The translations under genes were made by a program, and so were the position numbers. From NCBI GenBank assembly GCA_003001795.1, contig PVNI01000022.1, positions 52,072-116,071 of the forward strand: a stretch of DNA of 64,000 nucleotides, written 5' to 3'. The notes beneath the pieces are model-generated. The model had not been told where the DNA came from. It worked only from the letters and a program-made list of their open reading frames with translations, and made no database searches. This document shows positions 51,712-60,037 of this stretch, one piece after another. Numbering within the stretch: the first letter of the stretch is position 1; each line of letters opens with the position of its first letter. The DNA is from Actinomadura viridilutea (GTDB lineage Bacteria > Actinomycetota > Actinomycetes > Streptosporangiales > Streptosporangiaceae).

Positions 51712-52479
51712 TCAGCCGCCTCCCTGGATGCGGTCAAGCTCGGGCAGCAGATCGGTGTACGCGTCGGGGGGCACCGCCAGGCCGCCAGCGAAGGCGTGCT
51801 GGATGTCGAACGCCAGGTAGACCCCGAAGCCCAGCAGCGCGGCCATCAGGGCCAGCGGCACGATCGTCATGCCGCGCGGACGGGCGCCGGCGAGGAAGGG
51901 GAAGAGCAGGACGGCGAGGCCGGTGCCCGCCGTGGCGATCAGCAGGCCCGGCGGCGGCGCGGCCTTGGCGTCCATCGCGCGCTGGCGGCGGGCGGCGGCG
52001 ATCTCCTCGAGGCGGTCGGCCAGGGCGTCGCGGTCGTCCTTCGCCTCCTCGTCGGCGGCGGGCAGCGCCGCCACCTGGCGCCGCAGGGCTTCCAGGCGCC
52101 GCCAGCCGTCCGGGCTGAGCCGTCCGTCGGCCATCATCCGCCACTCGGGGCCGCGGACCAGGTCGACGTATTCGCGCAGTCCGGCCTGGATCCGCGCGGC
52201 GTCCGGGGCGGGCAGCCGGGTGGAGGCCCAGAAGGCCTCCGCGACCGCCTGGCTCTCGACGTAGGTGTTGGCGCGCGCCGCGTCGCTGGTCGTCCAGGGC
52301 ACGACGACGGCCATGGCGAACGCCAGCAGGAACAGCGCCGACAGCATGGCGCCGGTGTGCCCTCCGGTGGCGCCGTCGGGGGAGTCGTCGTCGGTGGCCC
52401 GTTCCGCCTTCCGGAACAACAAAGCCGCGATCATCACCACGCCGATCGCGCAGGCCGCGGCCGCGCCGTAGAAGAGCAT
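51712..52479 (-). CDS. DUF4239 membrane protein (bestrophin-like)
   Basis: 255 residues, membrane helices at about 3-22, 45-62, 177-197 and 205-225, with a soluble helical region between (about 66-172: YVESQAVAEAFWASTRLP). This topology matches DUF4239, a family described as bestrophin-like. First gene of a pair with the Pro-rich protein. Function unknown. Confidence 0.75.
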   Translation of the reverse strand: MLFYGAAAACAIGVVMIAALLFRKAERATDDDSPDGATGGHTGAMLSALFLLAFAMAVVVPWTTSDAARANTYVESQAVAEAFWASTRLPAPDAARIQAGLREYVDLVRGPEWRMMADGRLSPDGWRRLEALRRQVAALPAADEEAKDDRDALADRLEEIAAARRQRAMDAKAAPPPGLLIATAGTGLAVLLFPFLAGARPRGMTIVPLALMAALLGFGVYLAFDIQHAFAGGLAVPPDAYTDLLPELDRIQGGG

Positions 52480-52775
52480 CCCCGTCTCCCGAGATCCGTC
52501 CCCGAGCCGACTGGTCCATGACCTTGGGCGACCTTCCTATCACTCTCGGTGCGACGCCGATGAGACGTGAGAGCGCCGGTAATGACTGGCGCGTCGGAAA
52601 GTGATTTCTCTGCCTTGAGTGACAGCAGACCATGGTCGCCCCTCGGCCAGACGGCGCCGCGAGCCGGATCGAACGGTCCCCCCAAGCCGACGAAACACGC
52701 CGCGACCAGCACGAATGGATCGTCCGCAAACGGGTAGCGGGAGCGTCCGAGACGAGCGCGAACCGGGAGCGCATC

Positions 52776-52955
52776 ATGATCAGCGGAGAAGAGGCGCGCG
52801 CGGCCGCCGAGGCCGGCACCGCCGACAAGGCGCCCGCACAGAAGAAGACCACCGCACCCCCGACCGCCGCTCCGGAGCCCACGCTGATGGCGGGCTCACC
52901 CGGCGAGCCGCGGGGGCAGCGTCCAGAAGAGTTCAATCCGGACGACTTCGAATGA
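52776..52955 (+). CDS. Small Ala/Pro/Glu-rich protein
   Basis: 59 residues from ATG 52776 with GGGAG upstream: MISGEEARAAAEAGTADKAP at the start, acidic ending RPEEFNPDDFE. Low complexity, no hydrophobic segment. Could be a genuine small protein or a peptide precursor; no maturation gene is nearby. The gap 52480-52775 contains its promoter region and no other gene. Confidence 0.4.
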   Translation: MISGEEARAAAEAGTADKAPAQKKTTAPPTAAPEPTLMAGSPGEPRGQRPEEFNPDDFE

Positions 52956-53038
52956 GCCGCCCCGCGGGGGCGGGGGGCCGCGACGCCCGCACCCTGGGCG
53001 GCGTCACCGTCAGTTGATCTTTGTCCACAAACGGTGAT

Positions 53039-53061
53039 TTGTCACGACTGAATCCTGACAA
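53039..53061. promoter_or_regulatory. Inverted repeat in the 52956-53304 intergenic region
   Basis: TTGTCA (53039-53044) and TGACAA (53056-53061) with an 11-bp spacer. A smaller TTTGT-CC-ACAAA palindrome lies just upstream at 53021-53032. AT-richer stretch. It may control the gene at 53305. No other feature is seen in this 349-bp gap. Confidence 0.4.
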
Positions 53062-53304
53062 GGGTAGGGAAAAATTGTAAGGATCGCGTCACTTCACGCG
53101 GCTGACCTGCGGCGATATGGTCGAAGTCCCTCTCCTCACCCAGGGGTTTCGGCCCTTTCGCCCCCGGCCGTGACCCTGCGGCGATCCACGATGAGGGGAC
53201 CGAGGCCGCCGGGCCCTAGGGGAAAGCCACTCCCCTTGCACCGCCCCGGGCCCGGCCGCCTCTCCCCAGAGAGATGGCGTTTGGTGCCGAACGGGGGCGC
53301 AGGC

Positions 53305-53817
53305 ATGAACGACGTCCACGGCGGCGGCCCGTCGCCGCCCGGGGACTCGCACGTGTTCCGGCTTCACGTGATGCTGAGCACGCTGCCCACGCCCGGCGGG
53401 ACGGTGCCGCTGGCGCTGCTCGACGATCCCGATCGCACGCCCGTCCCGGACGCGCACGGCGGCGAGCCGACCAGCGCCCTGCTCGCCGCGTGCCTGCGGG
53501 GCGGTCTCGGCCTGGCCACAGACGCCCCCGACCTGCATGTGCCGCTCGCTCCGGGCTGGGCGGCGACGCTCGACCGCGACGGCGCCTTCACCGTCCGATC
53601 GCCGCTCGACCGGCCGGATCGCCCGTTCTGCCGCGTCGAGGGCGTCGGTGCGCCGCCCGGCTGGGCCGAGCGCGCCGCCGCGCTGGGGTACGTCCTGGTG
53701 TTCGCCGGGAGGGTCGGCGTCGCCGACGCCCCCGGCGACCTCCAGGACCGGCTGCACGGCGCCGCCGCCGAGGGCATGCTCGCGGCGGGCATCGTGCCGT
53801 TCCGTCCCGCCTCCTGA
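53305..53817 (+). CDS. Hypothetical protein, DUF5949-like
   Basis: 170 residues (MNDVHGGGPSP). Single mixed alpha/beta domain: HVFRLHVMLSTLPTPGGTVPLALL, then APPGWAERAAALGYVLVFAG and a C-terminal helix LQDRLHGAAAEGMLAAGIVPFRP. The pattern resembles DUF5949 of streptomycetes, a family of unknown function; identification is tentative. Converges with the FMN reductase gene. Confidence 0.55.
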   Translation: MNDVHGGGPSPPGDSHVFRLHVMLSTLPTPGGTVPLALLDDPDRTPVPDAHGGEPTSALLAACLRGGLGLATDAPDLHVPLAPGWAATLDRDGAFTVRSPLDRPDRPFCRVEGVGAPPGWAERAAALGYVLVFAGRVGVADAPGDLQDRLHGAAAEGMLAAGIVPFRPAS

Positions 53818-53833
53818 CCTTCAGGGGCGCCGC

Positions 53834-54514
53834 TCACTGGCCCCCGGAGGCCAGCAACCGCTCGAACGGCACCGGATGCGCGTACGGGTCCGCGTCCGCT
53901 GCGTCGCGGCGGGCCGCCGCGGGGGCGCGGGCGGCGACCAGCGAGGCGAGCTCGGCCCCCGCCCGGGCGACGCGCTCGGAGAGCCCGTCCACGCCGCCGG
54001 ACCGTCCGGAGCCCCAGTCCTCCGCGGCCGCGTAGACGGCCGTCGGCGCGACCACGGCCCGCATGTAGGCGAACATCGGGCGGACGGCGTGCTCCAACAC
54101 CAGGGAGTGGCGCGCCGTGCCGCCGGTGGCCCCGATCAGCACCGGCATGCCGTCCAGGGAGCCGCGCTCCAGCACGTCGAAGAACGTCTTGAACAGGCCG
54201 CTGTAGGAGGCGTTGAAGACGGGCGTGACGGCCACCAGTCCGTCGGCGCCGACCACCGTATCGACGGCGTCGCGCAGCGCCCCCGCGGTGAACCCGGTCA
54301 GCATGGCGTCCACCATCTGGTGCGCGTGGTCGCGCAGGTCCACCGCGACGGCCTCGGCCTCGACGCCGCGGCCCCGCAGCGCGTCGACGGCGGCGGACGC
54401 CAGCCGGTCCGCCAGCAGCCGGGTCGACGAGGGCTGCCCCAGCCCGGCCGACACGACCGCGATCGTCCTCCCGTCGGCGGTCTCCCCTTCCACGTCCTTC
54501 GCTTCCGAGGTCAT
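53834..54514 (-). CDS. FMN reductase (CE1759 type)
   Basis: 226 residues, flavodoxin-like NADPH:FMN reductase fold: IAVVSAGLGQPSSTRLLADRL (phosphate loop with S-x-T) and VTPVFNASYSGLFKTFFDVLE. The ATG overlaps the LLM gene stop by 4 bases (ATGA). It supplies reduced flavin to the coupled monooxygenase-like protein. The same gene pair (CE1758/CE1759 families) occurs widely in actinobacteria. Confidence 0.9.
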   Translation of the reverse strand: MTSEAKDVEGETADGRTIAVVSAGLGQPSSTRLLADRLASAAVDALRGRGVEAEAVAVDLRDHAHQMVDAMLTGFTAGALRDAVDTVVGADGLVAVTPVFNASYSGLFKTFFDVLERGSLDGMPVLIGATGGTARHSLVLEHAVRPMFAYMRAVVAPTAVYAAAEDWGSGRSGGVDGLSERVARAGAELASLVAARAPAAARRDAADADPYAHPVPFERLLASGGQ

Positions 54515-55614
54515 CGCGCGGCCTCGCCTTCCTCCGCCTTGGCGCGGGCGGCGGCGACGAGGGCCGCGTGCGTGGGCGCCTCGGGGACGTGCGCGGGGCG
54601 CAGCGCGGCGAACTCCTTGCGCAGCACCGGGATGACCTCCTCACCCAGGATGTCCATCTGCTCCAGGACGGTCTTGAGGGGCAGGCCCGCGTGGTCCATG
54701 AGGAACAGCTGCCGCTGATAGTCGCCGAAGTGCTCGCGGAACTGCAGCGTCCGGTCGATCACCTGCTGCGGGCTGCCGACGGTGAGCGGCGTCTGGGCCA
54801 TGAACTCCTCCAGCGACGGCCCGTGCCCGTACACGGGGGCGTTGTCGAAGTACGGCCGGAACTCCCGTATCGCGTCCTGGGAGTTCTTGCGCATGAACAC
54901 CTGGCCGCCCAGGCCGACGATCGCCTGGTCGGCGCTGCCGTGCCCGTAGTACTCGTAGCGCTCCCGGTACAAGCCGATCAGGCGCTGGAAGTGCTCCTTG
55001 GGCCAAAAGATGTTGTTGGCGAAGAATCCGTCGCCGTAGTACGCGGCCTGCTCGGCGATCTCCGGGCTGCGGATGGACCCGTGCCAGACGAACGGCGGGA
55101 CCCCGTCCAGCGGCCGCGGCGTCGAGGTGAACCCCTGCAGCGGGGTGCGGAACCGGCCCTCCCAGTCGACCACGTCCTCGCGCCACAGCCGGCGCAGCAG
55201 GTGGTAGTTCTCGATCGCCAGCGGGATGCCGTCCCGGATGTCCTTGCCGAACCACGGGTACACCGGGGCGGTGTTGCCGCGGCCGAGCATCAGGTCGACG
55301 CGGCCGTCGGCCAGGTGCTGCAGCATGGCGTAGTCTTCGGCGATCTTCACCGGGTCGTTGGTGGTGATCAGCGTGGTGGCGGTCGACAGGATGAGCCGCT
55401 CGGTGCGCGCCGCGATGTAGCCCAGCATCGTGGTCGGGGACGAGGGCACGAACGGCGGATTGTGGTGCTCGCCGGTGGCGAACACGTCCAGCCCGATCTC
55501 CTCGGCCTTCAGCGCGATCGTCACCATCGCCTTGATCCGCTCGCGCTCGGTCGGCGTCCGGCCGGTGGTGGGGTCGGGGGTGACGTCGCCGACGCTGAAG
55601 ATCCCGAACTGCAT
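54511..55614 (-). CDS. LLM class flavin-dependent oxidoreductase (CE1758 type)
   Basis: 367 residues, luciferase-like TIM barrel: MQFGIFSVGD, FATGEHHNPPFVPSSP, LMLGRGNTAPVYPWFG, and DYQRQLFLMDHAGLP. It probably uses FMNH2 from the coupled reductase to oxidise an unknown substrate. Start ATG 55614; a nested inverted repeat lies 22 bp upstream and is probably the operator of the pair. Confidence 0.9.
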   Translation of the reverse strand: MQFGIFSVGDVTPDPTTGRTPTERERIKAMVTIALKAEEIGLDVFATGEHHNPPFVPSSPTTMLGYIAARTERLILSTATTLITTNDPVKIAEDYAMLQHLADGRVDLMLGRGNTAPVYPWFGKDIRDGIPLAIENYHLLRRLWREDVVDWEGRFRTPLQGFTSTPRPLDGVPPFVWHGSIRSPEIAEQAAYYGDGFFANNIFWPKEHFQRLIGLYRERYEYYGHGSADQAIVGLGGQVFMRKNSQDAIREFRPYFDNAPVYGHGPSLEEFMAQTPLTVGSPQQVIDRTLQFREHFGDYQRQLFLMDHAGLPLKTVLEQMDILGEEVIPVLRKEFAALRPAHVPEAPTHAALVAAARAKAEEGEAAR

Positions 55615-55635
55615 GACCCGACCTCTCCCAATTTT

Positions 55636-55657
55636 GTAGAAGTTTCAACTATTCTAC
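55636..55657. promoter_or_regulatory. Nested palindromic operator upstream of LLM/FMN-reductase operon
   Basis: Outer arms GTAGAA (55636-55641) and TTCTAC (55652-55657) enclose AGTT-TC-AACT (55641-55650). AT-rich, 22 bp before the start. Typical of MarR- or TetR-type sites. No regulator gene is adjacent. The rest of 55615-56010 shows no gene. Confidence 0.6.
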
Positions 55658-56010
55658 CGGACCGCTTCCGCGTCCCGACTTTCCATGATCTTCTCCATGA
55701 TCTCCGCCTCCGGGATGAACCTGGAGGCGCGCCGGCGCGTACCACGAGGCGAACGGTACGGCGACCGACCGGGGATGTCGCCGCCACGCTGGAAGGGGGT
55801 GGCCGGGTGGACCTGCCGGACCTCGGCCGTCCACCCGGCCCGTCGCCCTCTCCGACCGCGTCCGAGGGCCGGCGGGCCGAGCGTCGCGCCCGCCCTTCCG
55901 AGACGTAGGCGCCGGCTCAGGCCCCCCTGTGAGGCACTTCCGGGAGGGAGCGCGCCGACCGTCCGCATATCGGCGGAGCCATGCATGCGAGGCGCCACTA
56001 GGGTCGCCGC

Positions 56011-56550
56011 ATGGTCACCTTTGTTGATCCTCCGCCTGAACCGGACCCGACGCTGACCGATCCCCGCGTCCTGCTCGAGGGCTATCTCGACTACTACCGG
56101 GACGCGGTGCTGCGAAAACTCGACGGGCTTTCGGACGAGCAGCTGCGCACCGCGTTCCTGCCGTCCGGCTGGACCCCGCTGGAGCTGCTCAAGCACTTGG
56201 CGTTCGTGGAGACGCGCTGGCTGCGCTGGGGGTTCGCGGCCGAGCCCGTCCCGGAGCCGTGGGGCGACCGTTCGCCCGCCGCCCCGGGCCCCGAGGGCCG
56301 CTGGCATGTCGCCGACGATGAGAGCGTCGACGACGTACGAGCGCTGTTCCTGGACGCCTGCGAGCGCTCCCGCCGCATCGTGGCGGAAGCTCGACTGGAC
56401 GACGTCGCGCGCACGGGCGGGCGCTTCGACGGCTCGCAGCCGCCGCCCTCGCTGATCTGGATCCTGTTCCACCTGCTGCAGGAGTACGCGCGGCACGTCG
56501 GCCATCTGGACGTGGTGCGCGAGCTGGCCGACGGGGTCGTCGGCAAATGA
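56011..56550 (+). CDS. DinB/DUF664 family protein
   Basis: 179 residues, four-helix bundle: LLEGYLDYYRDAVLRKLDGLSDEQL, then LLKHLAFVETRWLRWGF (first His), and a C-terminal FHLLQEYARHVGHLDVVREL with two His, giving the usual three-His metal site. These are thiol-dependent S-transferases or of unknown role (mycothiol/bacillithiol-related). Start is the ATG at 56011. Confidence 0.85.
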   Translation: MVTFVDPPPEPDPTLTDPRVLLEGYLDYYRDAVLRKLDGLSDEQLRTAFLPSGWTPLELLKHLAFVETRWLRWGFAAEPVPEPWGDRSPAAPGPEGRWHVADDESVDDVRALFLDACERSRRIVAEARLDDVARTGGRFDGSQPPPSLIWILFHLLQEYARHVGHLDVVRELADGVVGK

Positions 56551-56648
56551 CGCTCCCGGGGGCCGCCGGGCGCCGCCCCTCAGGGGAGCGGCCGCCGCTC
56601 CTGGATGACCGGGCGGCCCCTCGGGGGCGGGCGCCGCCGAAGGCGGGC

Positions 56649-57224
56649 TCAGGCGTCCTCGAGGACTGCCTGGATCTCCAACCCGACGGCGATGGAGTCG
56701 CCGAGGACGACCTTGTCGCCCTGCAGCGGGATGTTGAACTCGATGCCGAAGTCGCTGCGGCTGATCGAGGTGGTGGCGGTGAACCCGGCGCGGGTGCCGC
56801 CCCAGGGGTCGGTGGACACGCCGTGGTACTCGGTCAGCAGCCGGACCGGCCGGGTGACGCCCTTGATGGTCAGGTCGCCGTCGACGTGGTAGCGCGGCAC
56901 GCGGGCGCGCCGCCCGATGAGGGCGCGCTCGGCGTGGGTGCTGACGAACGTCATCGACGGGAACCTCGCGACGTCGAGGATGTCGGCCGAGCGCACGTGC
57001 GCGTCGCGCTCGGCGTTGCGGGTGTCCACGGACGCCATGGCGATCTCGGCGGCGGCGGTCGAGGCGAGCGGGTCCTCGCGGACCAGGATCTCGCCCGTGA
57101 ACTCGGTGAAGCTGCCGCGCACCGTGGTCATGAGATGCCGGACCGCGAAGGTCACCTCCGAGTGCGCCGGATCGATGGTCCACCGCCCGGCGACCAGATC
57201 CGGCATTCCCGTCTCCGAAACCAC
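56649..57224 (-). CDS. YceI family protein
   Basis: 191 residues, lipocalin-like barrel: GRWTIDPAHSEVTFAVRHLMTTVRGSF is the family signature, followed by FVSTHAERAL and GDLTIKGVTRPV. Binds polyisoprenoid-like lipids; no signal peptide is seen, so it is likely cytosolic as in many actinobacteria. Single gene, convergent with DinB. Confidence 0.9.
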   Translation of the reverse strand: MVSETGMPDLVAGRWTIDPAHSEVTFAVRHLMTTVRGSFTEFTGEILVREDPLASTAAAEIAMASVDTRNAERDAHVRSADILDVARFPSMTFVSTHAERALIGRRARVPRYHVDGDLTIKGVTRPVRLLTEYHGVSTDPWGGTRAGFTATTSISRSDFGIEFNIPLQGDKVVLGDSIAVGLEIQAVLEDA

Positions 57225-57397
57225 AAACTCCCCCAGAAGTCAACAGTCGGGTCGGAGGTGGTGAATCTACCGCAAACGCCACGCGGTCGCCCCATCGCGG
57301 TCCGCGAACCCCCCGCGAATCCCCCTGCTCAGACGCCTGCGCGCCGCGACGGGCGGCGCCGCGGTGGCCGTCCGCCGAACGCGGGAATGACCTGCTC

Positions 57398-58201
57398 GTG
57401 ATCGGCGAACACGTGCTGGTCGGCTTCGCCCCGGACGCCGGCGGCCGCGAGGCCCTCGCCCTGGCCCGCGCGGTCGTGGCGCGCACCGGCGGGCGCCTGA
57501 CCGTGGCCGCCGTCCACCCGCCGGACCGCCCCGCCGCCGCGGGCGAGGCCCAGGCGTCCCTGAGGCAGGCCGCCGCGCTGCTGGACGACCAGCCCGCCGA
57601 GTTCGCCGCCCACGAGAGCCGCGGCGTCGGGCGAGGGCTGTCGGTCCTGGCCAGCAGGGCGGGCGCCGACCTCATCGTCATCGGCTCCCGCGCCGGTGGC
57701 GCCCGCGGCCGCATCGCGATCGGCAGCACCGGCGACCACCTGCTGCACTCGGCCACGGAGGCGGTGATGCTCGCTCCCGCCGGCTACGAGCGCCGCGAGG
57801 ACCTCGACCGCATCACCGTCGCCTACGTCCGCCGCCCCCAGTGCGACGAGGCCGTGCAGCGCGCCGCGCAGGCCGCCGCCGCCCTCGGCGTCGCGCTCCG
57901 GCTGCTCACCCTCGCCGTCGGCGACGACCAGACCGAACGGCTGCGCGACGACCTGGCCCTCGCGGTGCGGCTGGCCCACGACTCCGCCGCCCTGGACGCC
58001 GAGGCGGTCGAGACCGAGCTGGGCGAGGGCGACGACATCGAGGACGCCCTGCACTCCGTCGACTGGAGCGGCACCGAACTCCTGGTCTGCGCCAGCAGCG
58101 AGGACGCCGCCGCCCACCGCGTGTTCCTCGGCGAGAACGCGCTGAAGATGCTGCGGGCCGCGCCGTGCCCCGTCGCGGTCCTCCCCCGGGGGTACACGTG
58201 A
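57398..58201 (+). CDS. Universal stress protein, tandem domains
   Basis: 267 residues with two USP domains: about 1-130, with the ATP-type loop DLIVIGSRAGGARGRIAIGSTGDHLLHSA, and about 138-267, degenerate, without the G-2x-G-9x-G loop (ASSEDAAAHRVFLGENALKML instead). Binds ATP in the first half only, probably. GTG start 57398; no strong ribosome binding site. Divergent from YceI. Confidence 0.85.
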   Translation: MIGEHVLVGFAPDAGGREALALARAVVARTGGRLTVAAVHPPDRPAAAGEAQASLRQAAALLDDQPAEFAAHESRGVGRGLSVLASRAGADLIVIGSRAGGARGRIAIGSTGDHLLHSATEAVMLAPAGYERREDLDRITVAYVRRPQCDEAVQRAAQAAAALGVALRLLTLAVGDDQTERLRDDLALAVRLAHDSAALDAEAVETELGEGDDIEDALHSVDWSGTELLVCASSEDAAAHRVFLGENALKMLRAAPCPVAVLPRGYT

Positions 58202-58273
58202 CCTGACGGCCGACCCTCACGCCGCCCGATCATGAACCATTAGTCCGCTTCACCCCTTTTTTCCTGGTTTCAC

Positions 58274-58302
58274 TTGCCCCTCGCTTTTACCTTCGCTACA
58301 TT
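58274..58302 (+). promoter_or_regulatory. Predicted promoter of the CHAP gene
   Basis: TTGCCC (58274-58279), a 17-bp spacer and TACATT (58297-58302) match the actinobacterial housekeeping sigma pattern. It lies 108 bp before the start in an AT-richer tract. Confidence 0.5.
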
Positions 58303-58409
58303 CCTCCGAGACCAGAACGTGACCTTGACATCCGAGGTGACGTGTCGACCGGGCGGGGCGCGTGCGCCCTGACCCGTCAGCCGACCAGGCCGGCGGCACA
58401 GGGAGCGTC

Positions 58410-59375
58410 ATGGACCCCGTGGGCGAGAAGCTGCTCGAGATCGCGAAGGACGAGCTCGGATACGCCGAGAAGGGCGGCGGCTACACCAAGTACGGCGACT
58501 GGTACGCCCAGAACATCGAGGACGGCGACCCCTACTTCGCGACCGCGCCGTGGTGCGACATGTTCCTGGCCTGGGCCGCCGACAAGGCCGGGGTCGCCGA
58601 CCAGGCGGGCCGGTTCGCCTCCACCGTCGAGCACGCCGAGTGGTTCAAGAAGCACGGCGCCTGGGGCACCGCCCCCGAACCGGGCGCCCTGGTCTTCTTC
58701 GACTGGAGCGGCTCGGGCGACATCGACCGGATCGACCATGTGGGCCTGGTGGAGAAGGTCGACGGCGACACCCTGCACACGATCGAGGCCAACGCCGACG
58801 GCTACAAGCTCATGCGCAAGACCCGCGATATGGACACCGTCGTCGGTTTCGGCTTCCCCGGCAAGGTCAAGGCCGAGAAGAAGTACACCCCCAAGCACGC
58901 CGCTCCCCCGCCGTCCCTCGGACAGCTCACCGACTCCCCCGCCGCACCCCGGACGGAGACGCGCAAGCACGACCTCTTCGGCCTCGATCAGCACCTCGTG
59001 GCCCAGGACACGGTGCTGGGCGGCATTCTGGCCTTCGCCCTGTGCGGAACGCTCGCCCTGGCCGCCGGACGCGCCGTGGCCGCCAAGGCCCCCTCGTCGT
59101 CTCCCGTGCGCTTCCGCAAGCGCGGCAAGCACCACCGCTCCGCGGCCCCCGTCGCCCTGCCCCCGGACATCACCCCGGCGGACCTGGACGCCGCGGACGC
59201 GGGCACCGTCGTCATGCCCGCCCTGTCGGCCGCGGCCGCCCAGGAGGCCGAGGACCGCGAGTTCTGGGGCCGCATCGCCCACCTGCGAGAGGACGAGGAG
59301 CTCGCGTTCTGGAGCTCCCTGCACCACGAGGTGTCCCGCGCCGACGATTACGCAAGCGCCCGCAGTTTCCGCTAA
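58410..59375 (+). CDS. CHAP-domain protein with internal membrane helix
   Basis: 321 residues from ATG 58410 (AGGGAG upstream). N-terminal CHAP amidase/endopeptidase domain (about 5-155) with C49 in TAPWCDMF and H110 in RIDHVGLV. A Pro-rich linker (about 158-195) follows, then one membrane helix (about 202-224) and an Arg/Lys-rich, then acidic, C-terminal cytosolic-type tail. There is no N-terminal signal peptide, so the CHAP domain must be exported by the internal helix (N-out) or remain inside. Cell-wall hydrolase by family. Confidence 0.8.
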   Translation: MDPVGEKLLEIAKDELGYAEKGGGYTKYGDWYAQNIEDGDPYFATAPWCDMFLAWAADKAGVADQAGRFASTVEHAEWFKKHGAWGTAPEPGALVFFDWSGSGDIDRIDHVGLVEKVDGDTLHTIEANADGYKLMRKTRDMDTVVGFGFPGKVKAEKKYTPKHAAPPPSLGQLTDSPAAPRTETRKHDLFGLDQHLVAQDTVLGGILAFALCGTLALAAGRAVAAKAPSSSPVRFRKRGKHHRSAAPVALPPDITPADLDAADAGTVVMPALSAAAAQEAEDREFWGRIAHLREDEELAFWSSLHHEVSRADDYASARSFR

Positions 59376-59412
59376 AGTAATCACTGCGCGCCGGGGGAAA
59401 CCCGGAAAGCAC

Positions 59413-59485
59413 GCGGACGTGGCTCAGTTGGTAGAGCATCACCTTGCCAAGGTGAGGGTCGCGGGTTCGAATCCCGTCGTCCGCT
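59413..59485 (+). tRNA. tRNA-Gly (GCC)
   Basis: Cloverleaf: acceptor GCGGACG/CGTCCGC, D-arm GCTC...GAGC, anticodon loop TTGCCAA giving GCC, T-loop TTCGAAT. CCA not encoded. Confidence 0.96.
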
Positions 59486-59520
59486 CTGAGAGGCCCTGTA
59501 TACGGCCGGGCCGTCTCCCC

Positions 59521-59591
59521 GGTGGAGTGGCCGAGAGGCGAGGCAACGGCCTGCAAAGCCGTGTACACGGGTTCGAATCCCGTCTCCACCT
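59521..59591 (+). tRNA. tRNA-Cys (GCA)
   Basis: Acceptor GGTGGAG/CTCCACC, anticodon stem ACGGC/GCCGT with loop CTGCAAA giving GCA, T-loop TTCGAAT. CCA not encoded. Confidence 0.95.
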
Positions 59592-59620
59592 CAACCGCGT
59601 GTCGAGGTCGGCGCGGGCTC

Positions 59621-59695
59621 GGGCGATTAGCTCAGTGGGAGAGCGCTACCTTGACACGGTAGAGGTCACTGGTTCGATCCCAGTATCGCCCACCA
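59621..59695 (+). tRNA. tRNA-Val (GAC)
   Basis: Acceptor GGGCGAT/ATCGCCC, anticodon loop TTGACAC giving GAC, T-arm ACTGG-TTCGATC-CCAGT, discriminator A at 59692 followed by an encoded CCA (59693-59695). Confidence 0.96.
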
Positions 59696-60037
59696 TGCGG
59701 TGCTCCGGGCGGAGATTCCTCGCCCGCCTCCTGTGATCTAAGCGACGATCTTCCCGACGGATCCAGCGGCTGGCCGTTCGCGTCAGCGATTCGCCGATTC
59801 CCCTCACTTCCGCGAGGTCGACGGTCCAGATCTGCAGGCACCGGGCCCGCGAGCGCCATGGCCACGAGATCGGGATCGGCCCGCCCGCCAGTGAGCGCGA
59901 TCACAGTGCCGCCGGCCCGCCGAGCGCATGGACGACAGCGGTCAGCAGACCGTTCGCGATCGGCCGTTCCCCGTGCACGGCGGCCGGGTCACTGGAGGCT
60001 CGAGGACCCGCTTCCAGAGCGGGCAATGAGCGGTCGG
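59696..60037. other. Region after the tRNA cluster, no gene seen
   Basis: 342 bp between tRNA-Val and the end of the SARP gene. No supported reading frame; no duplicated tRNA 3' end that would mark an integrated element is seen in this window. Confidence 0.4.

Noticed and set aside
59632..59904. Minus-strand reading frame across tRNA-Val
   Set aside because: Its N-terminal half has no recognised domain, and the C-terminal part reads through the tRNA antisense, a common false gene.
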